Below are positions 14,794-26,461 of a stretch of DNA of 64,000 nucleotides, in pieces (the first letter of the stretch is position 1; each line of letters starts with the position of its first letter). Both the position numbers and the translations under genes were made by a program. A model generated the notes under the pieces. The model was not told where the DNA came from, did no database searches, and saw nothing but the letters and a program-made list of their open reading frames with translations. Source of the stretch: Mastacembelus armatus (lineage: Eukaryota > Chordata > Actinopteri > Synbranchiformes > Mastacembelidae); contig NC_046654.1 in assembly GCF_900324485.2 (NCBI RefSeq), forward strand, positions 14,304,562-14,368,561. Reading direction: 5' to 3'.

Positions 14794-17700
14794 ATGGATA
14801 TGGTGGCAGACTTGGGGGCGAACAGACTCTATCGGGCGCCGGGTGAATCGAGTCACCAGTGAGTATCGACGGATTTTGTCCGGGGTATCACGGCGTGGGG
14901 CGTAAGCGGGTCCTGTCGACACCTCACGCCTGGGAAAGAGTCGCTGGGTTTGGGCAGCAGGCAAATCCTCCCCGCTGCTCGCTGCGCTCCGGACCTCCGC
15001 GGAGAAGTGGGGGTGGGCTTGAGGATGAAAACGGGCGTATTAACGCGAGTTATCCTCAAGCGGATACACCGCCTGATTATATTTCTTTTCCAGCTCGCGG
15101 CATGCTCAGTTGCTGGAGGTTTGTGTCTATTTTTCTATTGTGTGCTGGCTGGAGCCTGAAGTGGGCGTCGCTCCAGGACAGACTGGGCTGCTCTGGTGCG
15201 CCGCTGCCCGCTTTTCTCTCGCAGGACTGCAGCACTCTCGTGTCGCTTTGTAGGTCGACAGGCGTCCGATTTAACGGGGAATAGCTCGGCCGAGATGTTA
15301 GACACGGCTTGGTGTGACGGGAGGAGCGGCACAGAGTGTGCGGGCGGGCGTTGCACCGTGGGTTATCGGGCGCTGCGGAGCCTGTCACTGAGCATCGCAT
15401 AATTAAAAATGAATGCGTGTAATTCAGAGTGTCCAGGATGGCGAGATAGGTTATATAGGAGAAGTCATCTGCGTGTGAGGTTGCGGTAGATTCTGTTCTT
15501 TCCTCGGTCGTAATGTCCTGCTATGGTGTTTTATTTTCTCTTCCTACTAGTCTGATGTGTTTGCTGCACCGGAGGTTACATGCGCGCTTTTGCGTCCCTC
15601 AGGTATGATTACAGGATTTTGTCACCCGATGCTCTCTGACTGGAGTCGGGTGTAGCCCATTAGAAAATGATTGTAATTGAAGGCTCGCCCAGCCAATAGC
15701 AGCCCAGAATGAAGCGCTGTGGGCGGGTCGTCTGCGGAGCTGGAGCTGGTCCAGTGCAGGACAAAGGCAAGGGGATAATTGACAGCTACATTACTGGGGG
15801 TGTTTGTAATGTGACCTGCAGTTAATATTTGGGGCCTGTAGTTTAGGTAAGATAAGCTGACATAACGAGATCAGACGTCCCATTAATCACACTCCAGGAG
15901 CCAGTGTTTTCCTCATTAATATGTAGAATGCAAATAAAATATTATGCATGTGTGTAGGCTCACTTGTTTATGTTTTAAGCTTTATTCAAAAACATGGAAA
16001 TAAAAGTGTGTCAGTTTCAGTAATTAATGCCTACAAGGCCTTTATAGTTTATGTTTTTGCAGAATGATTCGGTCAATAATGCATACACAGCCAGTGAGGG
16101 TGCTGTCGTGTTGTCTCCTGCAGGCAGCCTCAGAGGTGGTTCAACACCGCTGATATCACAGTGGCTCACCAAAGCAACCTGCTGAAGCAACTCAACCAGC
16201 AGCGGCGCCAAGAGCTTTTCTGTGACTGCAGCGTGCTGGTGGAGGGCCAGCTCTTCAGGGCTCACCGCAATGTCTTGTTTGCCAGCAGCGGCTACTTCCG
16301 CATGCTGCTGTCCCAGGGGCCCGACGGGCTGTCCGAGTCTGTCAACGCCACCTTTGACGTCTTCAGCCCGGAAACCTTCACCGTCATCCTGGATTTCATC
16401 TATTCTGGCCAGCTGGATCTCTCCAGTCACAACGTGATTGAGGTGATGTCTGCGGCCAGCTACTTGCAGATGAACAATGTCATCAACTACTGCAAGAACT
16501 TCATCAAATCCTCCTTGGACATCAGTGTGAAAGATGAAGACAGCGACCGATGCCTCAGCTTGTCTGAGACCTGCAGCTTCACCAGTGGAGCAGGAGAAGA
16601 GACCTCCGAGCAGCAGCAGCAACAAGGCCCCTGCTCCATTAGCCCACCACCTGCACTGTGGACCAGAGACAACTCCAGATCCCAGTCTGGTTTTCTGGGG
16701 AAGGACCCAAACCAGGAAGTTTCTGCCTCAGCATTGACTAACCCAGACAGTCCTGTTAACGAGCTTAGCACAGAGACAGAGGACCTGCAGGACCCTCAGG
16801 ACCCCTTGTATACCTTGCCTGGATCAGAACGCAGACGAGGAAAAGGGGGAACCAAGAGAAGAGCGCCCAACAGCACCCGCTCCAACCAGCATGAGGATTT
16901 GGACATCCAGGGGGCGAGGACACAAAAGGCTGAGAAGGCAGAGGAGTTGTACGCTACTCTGCCACCAATTGTAGGTGTTATCGGGCACTTCACTAAAGGT
17001 GAGTTGCACTTTAGCTGAAAGAACGGAGAATAATTAGTTCTGATATAAAACACACTGCATCATAAGTCAAGTGGCATGACTGCAACCCTCCAAAGAAGCC
17101 AGTGATGGTGAAAACAGTTTCTCTTCCTCTTGTGTAGACTCCAATCCCATCATGCGCTTCAAATGCCCCTTTTGTACGCACACGGTGAAGAGGAAGGCAG
17201 ACCTGAAGCGTCACCTGCGTTGTCACACTGGGGAGAGGCCATATCCATGTCAGGCCTGCAATAAACGCTTTACGCGCCTGGAGCATCTTCGTAGCCATTT
17301 TGAGACAGTAGGTTTATTCACAACTAGGACGTGATATCTAAAGTGATGCCCAGTTTAGTGCACTCATAGTCATCCATTTATAAGAACACAAGCAGCAATA
17401 TAACAGACGAACGCTGAAGATCTTCACATTAACATATAATGCATGTTCATCAAATCTAGACTGTTTTTTTATTTGCTTGCTTCCTCTTAGATCCATCAAG
17501 CCAGGAAGCTGGTGTGCAGGAAGTGTAAGTGTCAGGTCACAGAAGAGACCGGGCACGTGGTGTGTGAGGGCACACGTCGCTACCGCATGTGCACTGCATG
17601 CATCCAGGAAGTGGGTTGTGACAACATCCCCATGGACAGTCTAGATGGGCCTAATGAGGAACCAGCCCTGCTGCTGGGTGTGGACGGGGAGGAGGAGGGG

Positions 17701-17808
17701 GACGCCAAGAGGAGCTGGATGGTAACCGATGACGACGACCTGGCCGAAGACTCGGGAGCTGACCTCATTATCCAACAGGTGGATGACAGCGACGAGGAAC
17801 TGCAGTGA
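14794..17808 (+). CDS. zbtb8a: BTB/POZ zinc-finger protein ZBTB8A, 4 coding exons
   Basis: Probable nuclear transcription regulator. Exons: 14794-14858 (inferred), 16124-16998, 17138-17307, 17491-17808; these give 475 codons (human about 441). Exon 2 encodes the BTB domain: [44 protein letters not shown], then [18 protein letters not shown] Ser/Gln-rich linker follows (QQQQQ). Exon 3 holds a C2H2 finger ([21 protein letters not shown]) and starts a second ([18 protein letters not shown]), which is split by an intron and closed in exon 4. Exon 4 also has a CxxC pair (CRKCKC...CTACI) and the acidic end [13 protein letters not shown], as in human ZBTB8A; ZBTB8B lacks these. Exon 2 has no ATG before the BTB domain, so the start is taken from the upstream in-phase MDMVADLG exon, ending CA|GTGAGT. 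That start is the least certain part. Confidence 0.9.
14859..16123 (+). other. zbtb8a intron 1 with CpG-rich 5' portion
   Basis: From about 14600 to 15600 the sequence is distinctly GC- and CpG-rich, unlike its surroundings, as expected for a promoter CpG island. It contains long open frames on several frames and strands, with no family resemblance. Repeated GGCGGG boxes occur. From 15620 onward composition returns to AT-rich. The stretch ends in the exon 2 acceptor TCTCCTGCAG. Confidence 0.5.
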
Positions 17809-17847
17809 AATGGGACCAAAGTGTGCATCTGCCGAAGAATGCATGAC

Positions 17848-17874
17848 TGTGTGTGTGTGTGTGTGTGTGTGTGT
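17848..17874. repeat. (GT)n microsatellite
   Basis: About 13 GT units in the zbtb8a 3' untranslated region. Confidence 0.9.
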
Positions 17875-19022
17875 TAAAGCCATGCAAGAGAATTTATGCA
17901 TTATATGTGTGACCCACTGATGTAAATACACACATATAAAAGTATTAGTTGTTCTCTCAGTTAAATGCAAATGGTTAATCTTTACTTTCAATGAGATTGT
18001 TGACCTATGAAACACAAATGAATGATGTTGGGCAAAGAAATGCAGTATCCAAAGCATGCATAATCAGTATTTGCTTCAGTTATAGTTACAAGGCTTTATG
18101 ATTTTTTTTTTATCTGCATGGAAGGACACCATTGCTGTTCTTTGGGGACTCTGCTCTGATAAAACTGGCATTTAAGCAAAACAAAGTAGCCAGAGCAGAC
18201 TGTGCTATTTCCTACTCCCTGTAGGGAAATTCAAGAACAGCGCTTTCTATTATTATATTCTATTATGATATGCATTATGACATAAAGCTAATTATAATTT
18301 ATTTATTTTCTTTGATTTTTTACTTTTTGACACATTAAAGATATTTTTTTATACTTTTCTGCAGCCTGCTCTTTCTTCCTGACCATAAACCTATTTGATT
18401 CAGGCTCATTAAAACCCCTGAAAACCTTTTTTATTAACTAGTTCCTCACCAAATGATGTGACATAATTACAGCAGTAACAGTTGTATTTCTGTATTTAAG
18501 CTTATGCCTGTCACAGATGCTGTCAAAAATTTGTGTGCACCTGAATGTGGATCTGGATTTTCCAGAGGCAGAGCACCATTGCACATGCAAGTCCTAGTTA
18601 ATAAAAAGGCCAAAAACATTCTAGGGGGACATGTAGTCTGTGGCCATGTAGAAATAGCTCAAGAAGGACTGAAAACAGGGCAATAATTTGGAGGCATCCA
18701 TCAACTCTTTTAGCAATATTTGGCTTTTCCCTCATCAAGGTAAACATGAGACACTTGAACTGAATGGGCAGAGGTGATATTCATCAGCTGTGCTTTTCTG
18801 CTGGCAGCATTATTTTGAGTTTTATAAACTCTTAATAAAAACGAACTTAGGATGATTTCTTTTTACTTTAACTCTACTTAAATCATAGCAAGAAATTGTC
18901 TAGTGTTTTAAAGAAATACTTAAGAATAGAAGCTACATTTAATATTGGGGTGCTAAATGTATCGGGTATAACTAAAGTTACATGTGTACAGGATGTTTCA
19001 TTGAAATTAATAATTTTTCACT

Positions 19023-19151
19023 TCGGGCAGCACGTGGATTAGTGGTTTCGCTGTTGCCTCACAGCAAGAAAGTTCCTGGTTTGAAACCCAGCAGGGACAT
19101 TTCTGTGTAGAGTTTGCATGTGTGTGTGTGTGGTTGTTGGTCTATATGTGG
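19023..19151 (+). repeat. SINE head, truncated copy
   Basis: The order is GGGCAGCACGTGGATTAGTG, then TTGCCTCACAGCAAGAAAG, GGTTTGAAACCC and a body fragment TTTCTGTGTAGAGTTTGCATG. It belongs to the same family as 20638-21012 and runs into a TG-rich stretch before a second repeat segment. Confidence 0.7.
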
Positions 19152-19493
19152 CCTTCCCAAAACCTAATGGACTTAGTGTGTATCCAGTTGCTTACATTTT
19201 AGACACTATATGTGTAAATGGTTCCCATCAGGGGCCTTTCTGTGTGGAGTTTGCATGTTCTCCCTGTGCTTGTGTGGGTTTTCTCCAGGTACTCTGGTTT
19301 CCTCCCACAGTCCAAAAACATGTATGTCAGGTTGATTGGTGACTCTAAATTGCCCATAGGAGTGATTGTGAGTGTGTGAGGTTGTGTGTCTCTATGTGGC
19401 CCTGTGATGGACTGGTGAAGAGAGCTGGGATAGGCTCCAGCAGATCCCTGGGACCCTGGTTAGGAATAAGAGGGTATAGATGATGGATGGAGG
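19152..19493 (+). repeat. Duplicated segment with internally deleted SINE body
   Basis: The first ~75 bases (CCTTCCCAAAACCTAATGG through ATATGTGTAAATGGTTC) nearly match 20564-20637 in hmgcl intron 4. The following CCATCAGGGGCC... body and GATGGATGGA tail match 20707-21012, apart from two internal gaps: the SINE head and about 35 bases before AGAGAGCTGGGATAGG are missing. It therefore looks like a deleted relative of the intronic copy. Confidence 0.75.
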
Positions 19494-19552
19494 GAGTTTG
19501 CAATTCAAATCTCTCCCTGTAGGTGGCGCCCTCGCGGTGCTTGTGTCTGCAA

Positions 19553-19564
19553 CACGTGACGTCA
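19553..19564. promoter_or_regulatory. hmgcl: Overlapping E-box and CRE upstream of hmgcl
   Basis: CACGTGACGTCA fuses a palindromic E-box (CACGTG, 19553-19558) with a palindromic CRE (TGACGTCA, 19557-19564). It lies 19 bases before the hmgcl start codon, in a GC-rich promoter-like patch. USF/MITF-type and CREB/ATF proteins bind such sites; use here is inferred. Confidence 0.6.
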
Positions 19565-19583
19565 TAGCGGAGGCAGGACTGTC

Positions 19584-22347
19584 ATGGCGGTCGTGATGAG
19601 GCTTGTCAACAGAAGAGCTTTAAGTTCAGCAATGGGCCAGCAGTACCTGGCGCTCAGCTCCGCGGCCAAAGCAGTAAGTGTTTCGGTGCTTTTATGGTTG
19701 AGCAGTTTGACCCGTGCAGGTTTAGTCCACAGCCTGGACAGCGGTGAGTGTCAGCCAGCTGTTAGAACCAGTTTACTGTAGGTGACCCGGGCTGTTGACG
19801 CTAACTAGTTAGCTTATCGTGTTGGTCAGCTGTTTCTAATGCCGTATTTCTAGTTTAACGGTGACATGTAACAGCGCTGTACACCTGTGTTATGTGTGTG
19901 TCCGTGTAGGGTGGCGTGAGAGCAGCCCACGCCCTTCCAGATAAGGTAACAGTGGTGGAGGTGGGACCCAGAGATGGTCTTCAGAATGAGAAGGTAACAT
20001 CATGCCCATTATAAATCACTGAGTGTTTTAATCAAGTCCCACAGCAGCTGTAACAGGAAGTAAATGCCTCAGTCTGACATCGACACCCATCAGAAGTGAC
20101 TGTGCTAAAACAGCAGGTGCATGCTGTGGTTTCTGTTCTAATCAGGAGAGTCAGCCTACTGTCAGTGTTCCTCATTGTGTTGTTACACTGTTCCTCCCTC
20201 AGACTGTTGTGCCAACAGAGGCCAAAATTCATCTGATTGACCTGTTGTCAGAGGCAGGGCTGCCGGTCATTGAGGCCACCAGCTTTGTGTCACCAAAATG
20301 GGTCCCACAGGTGAGTTTGTTCTCGAGAGCTGTTTTTACACAATGTACGAACACACCCTACTGAGGACAGTACAGAAACCGCTGTGTAGGAAATGACTTG
20401 TCGTCTTCCGCACTAACTGGTTTCTGTTGTTTTTGGTAGATGGCAGACCAGGCGGAGGTGATGAAGGGGATCTGCAGGAAACCTGGAGTGTCTTATCCTG
20501 CCCTTACCCCCAACCTCAAGGGTTTCCAGGCCGCTGTAAGTGTCAAACATCGTATTCTAAAAACCTTCCCAAAACCTAATGGACTTAGTGTATATCCAGT
20601 TGCTTACATTTTAGACGATATATGTGTAAATGGTTCATGGTCAGCACGGTGGATTAGCGGTTAGCACTGTTGCTTTACAGCAACAAGAAGGTTCCTGGTT
20701 TGAAACCCATCAGGGGCCTTTCTGTGTGGAGTCTGCATGTTCTCCCTGTGCTTGTGTGGGTTTTCTCCAGGTACTCTGGTTTCCTCCCACAGTCCAAAAA
20801 CATGTATGTCAGGTTGATTGGTGACTCTAAATTGCCCATAGGAGTGAGTGTGAGTGTGTGAGGTTGTTTGTCTCTATGTGGCCCTGTGATGGACTGGTGA
20901 CCTGTCCAGGGTGGACCCGTGCCTTTCACCCAAAGAGAGCTGGGATAGGCTCCAGCTGATCCATGTGACCCTAAATAGGAATAAGTGGGTATAGATAATG
21001 GATGGATGGATGTTTCACAGCTGTCTGTTAAAAATCCATTTTATTTTCCTTTACTCTCTGCAGGTGAAAGCAGGAGCTTCAGAGGTAGCCATATTTGGTG
21101 CTGCATCTGAGCTGTTCAGCAAGAAGAACATAAACTGCTCTGTGGATGAGAGTTTACAGCGTTTTGACGAGGTTGTGAAAGCAGCTAAAGAGGCTGGTGT
21201 GCCAGTTAGAGGGTAGGAATACTGGCTTGCTCTCAACTCTCAACAAACCTTTAAATCATAGGACTTTTTGTTTTCATTCTTGCATGAGTCTCATCTACAT
21301 TTCTTGTCACCACAGCTATGTGTCGTGTGTTCTCGGATGTCCGTACGAAGGCAAGGTAGCGCCCGAAAAAGTTGCACATGTGAGTTATCACGTGACCTGT
21401 ATTTACAGTATGTAAACTGACAAAAACCTATTCATTATCCCTCCTTTGACCTAAGTACAGATAATCATCCATGGCCTTTGGTTGTTCCCTGCAGGTAGCG
21501 AAACGTCTGTACTCCATGGGCTGCTATGAGATCTCCTTGGGTGACACCATTGGAGTGGGGACCCCAGGTTGCATGAGTGAAATGCTGGAGGCGGTAACCA
21601 GAGAGGTGCCAGTCAGTGCTCTAGCTGTGCACTGCCATGATACCTATGGCCAGGCTCTTGCTAACATCCTTGTAGCCTTACAGGTCAGACTTGGTTCTGA
21701 TTATTTCAGTGACAGCTCAGCATGTTTTATGCAGATACTGTGACACATATGGGTGAACTTTTATCAGTGCAGTTATGGTATTATTCATTAAATAATGTCT
21801 TTGTTCTGCAGATGGGAATCAGTGTGGTAGACTCTTCGGTAGCTGGACTGGGCGGCTGTCCCTACGCCCAGGGGGCTTCTGGGAACGTTGCCACCGAAGA
21901 TGTGGTCTATATGCTGCATGGACTTGGGATTCAAACAGTAAGAAGCCATGCTATGTGTTTAACACACAAAGATTTCCTAAATGTTCCAGTCCATCTCAAA
22001 ATGCTAAATATTACATTTTGGATACAAATCTTCTCATGGTGATTCTGTTTCTAACTTTTTCATTTTTAGACTGTGAAATTTAATGTATAACTGTGAAACA
22101 AAAATCTCTGTGCCACGGCATTGCAGCCATCACAAATATGAAGTAAAATATAAATCACTCTAAAGCTATTGCGTGATGTGACGTCTTTTGAGTGAGCTGC
22201 AGCATTGGGAGAGCTTGACCCTTTAACTTCCTGTCCCATCCTCAGGGAGTGGACCTCTCAAAGCTGATGGAGGCTGGAGCTTTCATCTGTCGAACTCTTA
22301 ACAGAAAGACCAACTCCAAAGTGGCACAGGCCACTTGCAAACTCTAG
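19584..22347 (+). CDS. hmgcl: Hydroxymethylglutaryl-CoA lyase (HMGCL), 9 exons
   Basis: It splits HMG-CoA into acetoacetate and acetyl-CoA, the last step of ketogenesis and leucine breakdown, mainly in the mitochondrial matrix. Exons: 19584-19673, 19910-19993, 20203-20310, 20440-20535, 21064-21212, 21316-21379, 21495-21683, 21812-21937, 22246-22347; in phase, 335 codons (human 325). Exon 1 is an Arg/Ala/Ser-rich presequence ([18 protein letters not shown]). Exon 2 has [13 protein letters not shown] with the catalytic Arg of the DRE-TIM family. Exon 7 has [12 protein letters not shown] and [11 protein letters not shown] (metal-binding histidines). Exon 8 has [20 protein letters not shown], the lyase signature with its reactive Cys. 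The protein ends CKL, a type-1 peroxisomal signal also found in mammals, so dual targeting is likely. Intron 4 carries a SINE. Confidence 0.97.
20564..20637 (+). repeat. Duplicated 75-bp segment in hmgcl intron 4
   Basis: Nearly identical to 19152-19226 upstream of hmgcl. It directly precedes the SINE, so segment and SINE appear to have been copied together. Confidence 0.75.
20638..21012 (+). repeat. tRNA-like SINE, near full-length copy
   Basis: It has a tRNA-like head: GGTCAGCACGGTGGATTAGC, TAGCGGTTAGCACTGTTGC (A-box-like) and GGTTCCTGGTTTGAAACCC (B-box-like). A conserved body follows (TTTCTGTGTGGAGTCTGC, CTCCCACAGTCCAAAAACAT, GACTCTAAATTGCCCATAGG, AGCTGGGATAGGCTCCAGC), and it ends in a GGATGGATGGATG tail. 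This repeat type is widespread in teleosts. I leave the family unnamed because I cannot search a repeat library. Confidence 0.75.
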
Positions 22348-23006
22348 ACAAAGGACAGACTGCAGGCTATTTCACGTACTGTGAACTGCAGTGTGTTCAT
22401 GTAACCTGGAGCCATTGTCTTCTGTATATTTACTACATTTTAATTTCACTTTGATTTATGTGCCAGTATGAGAATGTTGCTTTATATTTGGATGGCACTG
22501 ACTCTACACTGTTTAAAAATATCTGGTTAGATTCTCTACATGACAGCACAGCTGGAACGGTGCCTTATGTAAAAGTCAGTTTAATCATATGGGCCCTATC
22601 TATCAAAGGCGATGCCTTCACCAGTGCTTTTTAATCGAGTGTCCAGATCACTTCCTGGACCGTGGGTAAATCAACATGAAGCCCAGACCTTGTTTATAAA
22701 AAGAAATGATGGGCTGAATAAATCTACTGCTGATAGCAGAAAGCAAAATAATTTTGTTTCTGATTTGTGATCATCATTTGTATGCGGCGATCAGTGTCTT
22801 CAGATTGAGTGATACAGGGAGCGTTTGTGGAAAATCAGTCCTTATGAATTTGGGAATTCCACTTGCTTCTGAAGACTCTGGATGTAGAACACTGATTTTA
22901 TTTTATTTAAGTCAAATTACTAGTTTCATTTGAATATCTTTAAATATTTATTGTGTACTGTATTAAATCTGTAACATGTAACTACTCTGCTACGTTGAGT
23001 TTTCAA

Positions 23007-23012
23007 AATAAA
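23007..23012 (+). terminator. hmgcl: hmgcl poly(A) signal
   Basis: AATAAA ends a ~660-base 3' untranslated region of AT-rich sequence. The convergent gjb3-like transcript probably ends about 370 bases further on (TTTATT at 23400 on this strand). Confidence 0.6.
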
Positions 23013-23399
23013 CACTTTGATAAATGACATATCGATCTACAGTTTTCTTACTTGAACACTGCATGTGTAACGTCCACTGTTCACGTGGTCATGTTGCATC
23101 ACAAAATGGATATGACGTTGTCACTGACCATATAAGGCTGAGAGTTCATCTTTTCCAATTCCACTGTGATATTTGTTGACTCAATACATAAAAACTGCCA
23201 CACCTCTGATAAACCTGATTGGCAGGTCTCCTTTGACACATGCGTACATCATAGAGAAAACTGGCCCATCATGATGACCTACTGCGAATTCCAAATGCCA
23301 CACACACCTTGTGACTAATGTACAAAATATAATTAGGAGCCAGTGACTATGGAAGCATTTAGCTCTTTAAATAAGAAAAAAGCATCGTCATAATTTGTT

Positions 23400-23405
23400 T
23401 TTATT
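23400..23405 (-). terminator. Candidate gjb3-like poly(A) signal
   Basis: Reverse-strand AATAAA, about 1.25 kb past the connexin stop codon. The long interval 23410-24648 has no coding sequence and fits the long 3' untranslated regions usual for connexins. Confidence 0.4.
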
Positions 23406-24648
23406 TTTTAAACTGACAAATATTAACATATAGAAAATACATTTCCACCTGATGTGCACAGTGGATGGCAAAAAGAAAAGAAACAAAAAAAAAAGAGCCA
23501 TTCATGAGAGTTCAATGAGCCATGCGTTTGTCCCATCCTCGTCCCATCTCTTCCACTGTGCTCCAGCTCTACTGGCACACAATTAAACAGCATTCCTTTC
23601 GTCATATTTAAATCAACAGTGGTCTTGGATGAGATGAGGTTGTGTACAAGCATGTCAAAGCACAGGCAGCTGTACAACGTGTGACTGTGCAGTATGAACC
23701 TGAGAGCATCTGTATGCCTGCAGAGGCTTTAGCTGAACAAATATATACATATGATACATGCATATAGTCGCTATCCAGGAACATAAATGCAATAAAAAAA
23801 GAGGCAGTTTCATAGGTGGAGTTTGACATTTGAGCACCAAACTTCAATTTATATTTATTTTTAACGATGTTTGTGTTATTGCATTTCTACAAATATTTAT
23901 ATGCACAATAAATATTTTTATGGACCTGTCCTAGACACAATATAGTAATATAATCCCCACCCACCTCCCTGCAAACTCCACCAATGGCCAGTTTGCACAT
24001 CTTCAAGTTTTACTCAGCCATAACTTAATGACTTTTGGATTGTTTGGAAACTCCAACACAGAATTGTCTCCCATTCTTAAATGACTTTGGGACATTAGGA
24101 AGACAAAGGCATGATTTTGGTTTGAATTAAATTTGAAAAAAAGAGAGACCTTTGAGATGTGCATGTGACATTGAAACCAGAGTGCACACACAGGCAGAGA
24201 GGGTGAATGCCTCAGCTGTGCATTGTCTGTCTCCATGTGAGCAACTAAGATTGTAATTTTCCTTAACCTGCTATAACTCCGATCGCCATAAAGAGTGAAG
24301 ACATCGTGATGTTCTGTGTGAAGGCCTGAGTTGCGACAGCACAAACACTTGTATTGTATTCAAAATGAAAAGTCACATATCAAAAAATCTATTTGGCTGT
24401 AGCCCATCTGTAAATATTGTGGAAGTTGACTTGGAAACCAAGTTCATGTGCAGATGCAGAGTCTTAGATGTGAACACAGGCGCCCACATGATGAATCCAG
24501 TACTGATGACTCAACTTTCAGAGTCTGACACATTTTGTAGTCTGGCTCACGGTTCTGAGTCTGTTTTCTCAAGTTTGTCATTGGGTTTTAAACCCAACAC
24601 TGTTCATCTTTTGATCTTGTGCTTGTTTTCTTCTTCTGTTTTCATGAG

Positions 24649-25500
24649 TCATGTGGCCATGGACAGATCAGGAGCAGAAGCCCGTATCCTCTCAATTCTG
24701 ACTGAAGGCACCCTGATTGTAGGCTTGTATGTGGACTTCAAGGAGGATGGCCTTTCCTTCATCTCCAGCCTCGTCAGTGGCTGGAGGTTGTTAAAGGGGT
24801 CGTTGTTATAGTCATCATTTTGGATGTTGCGCCCTCGCCTCTTCAGTTTGTTCGCGATCCTTACGACGCGCTTGGAGATGAGATAGATGATCTCGCAGAT
24901 GTTGAGCACGATGCAAAGGGCCGAGGCTCCGACCATGAAGTAGGTGAAGACTTTCTTCTCTGTGGGGTGGCCGATGTAGCAGTCCACCAGGTTGGGGCAG
25001 GGTGACTCCCCGCACTTGACCAGTCTCGGCAGGTAGAAGCTGTCGTAGACCCGGTGCAGGATGTAGAGGAAGGCGACCTCGATGCCCGTCTTGACGAAGA
25101 GGCTGATCAGGTAGGTCCACCACAGGCCGCCGTGCTTCTTGCCCGTGTTGTTGTATAGCTTGGCGTCCTCGCCATGCTTGGCCCTGTATTTGCGCTCGCG
25201 GTCGTCGCGGTACGCCACGTGCATGACCACCATGAAGGACGGGCACGTAACGAAGATGAGCTGCAGGGCCCACAGGCGGATGTGGGAGATGGGGAAGAAG
25301 TGGTCGTAGCAGACGTTGGCGCATCCTGGCTGCTTGGTGTTACAGTCAAAGTCTTTCTGCTCGTCTCCCCAAACTCGCTCCGCCGCCACCACGTACACCA
25401 TCACCCTGAACACAAACACCACGGACAGCCATATCCGGCCGAACGCAGTCGAGTATTTGTTCACCCCACTAAGGAGGGCTTGGAAGGTCTTCCAGTCCAT
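24649..25500 (-). CDS. gjb3: Beta-type connexin, gjb3-like (Cx31 group)
   Basis: Gap-junction hemichannel subunit of the plasma membrane; single coding exon, 283 codons. The start [20 protein letters not shown] is the standard connexin N-terminus. Four membrane spans are visible: [17 protein letters not shown] type, [40 protein letters not shown] and [20 protein letters not shown]. Loop 1 has C-x6-C-x3-C ([12 protein letters not shown]). Loop 2 has C-x4-C-x5-C ([12 protein letters not shown]). The C-terminal [11 protein letters not shown] matches the QASAPNLTPI end of human GJB3. The tail is basic (KLKRRGRN), then Ser/Arg-rich. An upstream in-frame GTG would add five residues, but ATG at 25500 is right. 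Its gjb4-like neighbour lies 4.1 kb upstream on the same strand, the GJB4-GJB3 order of human 1p34.3. Zebrafish uses Cx-size names for the orthologue. Confidence 0.9.
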   Translation of the reverse strand: MDWKTFQALLSGVNKYSTAFGRIWLSVVFVFRVMVYVVAAERVWGDEQKDFDCNTKQPGCANVCYDHFFPISHIRLWALQLIFVTCPSFMVVMHVAYRDDRERKYRAKHGEDAKLYNNTGKKHGGLWWTYLISLFVKTGIEVAFLYILHRVYDSFYLPRLVKCGESPCPNLVDCYIGHPTEKKVFTYFMVGASALCIVLNICEIIYLISKRVVRIANKLKRRGRNIQNDDYNNDPFNNLQPLTRLEMKERPSSLKSTYKPTIRVPSVRIERIRASAPDLSMAT

Positions 25501-26417
25501 CCTCTCGACTGGCACTCAAATATCTCTTATGTTTTTAAGCTGCTAGTGTTTTATCTTCAGACCTGGCAGGAAACAGAATAAGTGGTTATGTTTTCACTGT
25601 CTGAAAAATCTCTGCCTTCACTCTGTCAACATCTGAGGAAGTGGTGTCTCACTGTTCCAGCTGGCTTTAACAAAAAGCTGATTTACGTCAAATAAAATCC
25701 TAACAATAACCCACAGTAATGAGCAGGCCTGGGACTGAACTAAAGGAAAGCGCTTGAACCAACGTGCCTAACACACCCAGAGCTTTTATGTATTTAAAAG
25801 GCAGTGTGTCTATAGTGTTGGGCTTTCATGTAAATATTTATTTTCTAAACCCCAAGAAAACAGGATCAGTACTGAGTTGTACAGATGGGAGTTAATAGTA
25901 CACTTCACATTTGAAACCGTCTAAAGCTCCAAAACACAACAGCCTTTTACGCACAGGCAGTCTGCGCTATTTAGGCAGACTTTAGTGGAAAGTTTACTTC
26001 CTATCGAGAAATGGTGCCTCTAATAGGCCCAGCGACGAATTAGAGATTCTTATAGTGCTGTGTGAAAGACAACGAGTCAACACATTTGAAAACTCTGATT
26101 TCCAAATGGCTGAAATGCGGCCAACTTAGGAATCCGCGAAGCTTAACTCAAGTCAGACACATCGAAAGTTTATCAAAGTGAGTTTCACTTACCAAAAGAA
26201 TCAGTAGTCCATCATTAGTTTAAAGACGTGGAAACAGACATTTACGCTGTTATCTTGTCATATGAATGCCGATTGTGTTCTTTTAGAGCACAGACTTGTC
26301 CCGGGCAGGTAGAGGGGCGCAGTGTTAGGAAATGCACCCGTGGGTGGGGTTAAACAAGAAAAACTGGAGCTGCCCCAGATGTTCCTCTGCCTCTCATCCC
26401 TCCCTCTTTCTATGCCT

Positions 26418-26418
<1 letters not shown>

Positions 26419-26456
<38 letters not shown>
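26419..26456. repeat. (CT)n microsatellite
   Basis: About 18 CT units, giving artefactual Arg-Glu frames on the reverse strand. Confidence 0.9.

Positions 26457-26461
<5 letters not shown>

Larger units (their letters stand above)
17809..19540 (+). other. zbtb8a 3' UTR and intergenic DNA
   Basis: A (GT)n run sits just after the stop codon. Poly(A) candidates AATAAA occur near 18600 and 18834; I cannot choose between them. From 19023 a repeat mosaic begins (annotated separately). No coding exon is seen. Confidence 0.5.

Noticed and set aside
14859-15400. Long overlapping open frames on both strands upstream of zbtb8a exon 2
   Set aside because: They lie in a CpG-rich promoter-like intron, where stop codons are rare by composition. 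They have no domain likeness and overlap each other.
24815-25581. Open frames antisense to or out of frame with the gjb3-like gene
   Set aside because: They are shadows of a GC-rich coding exon; the connexin frame explains the sequence completely.
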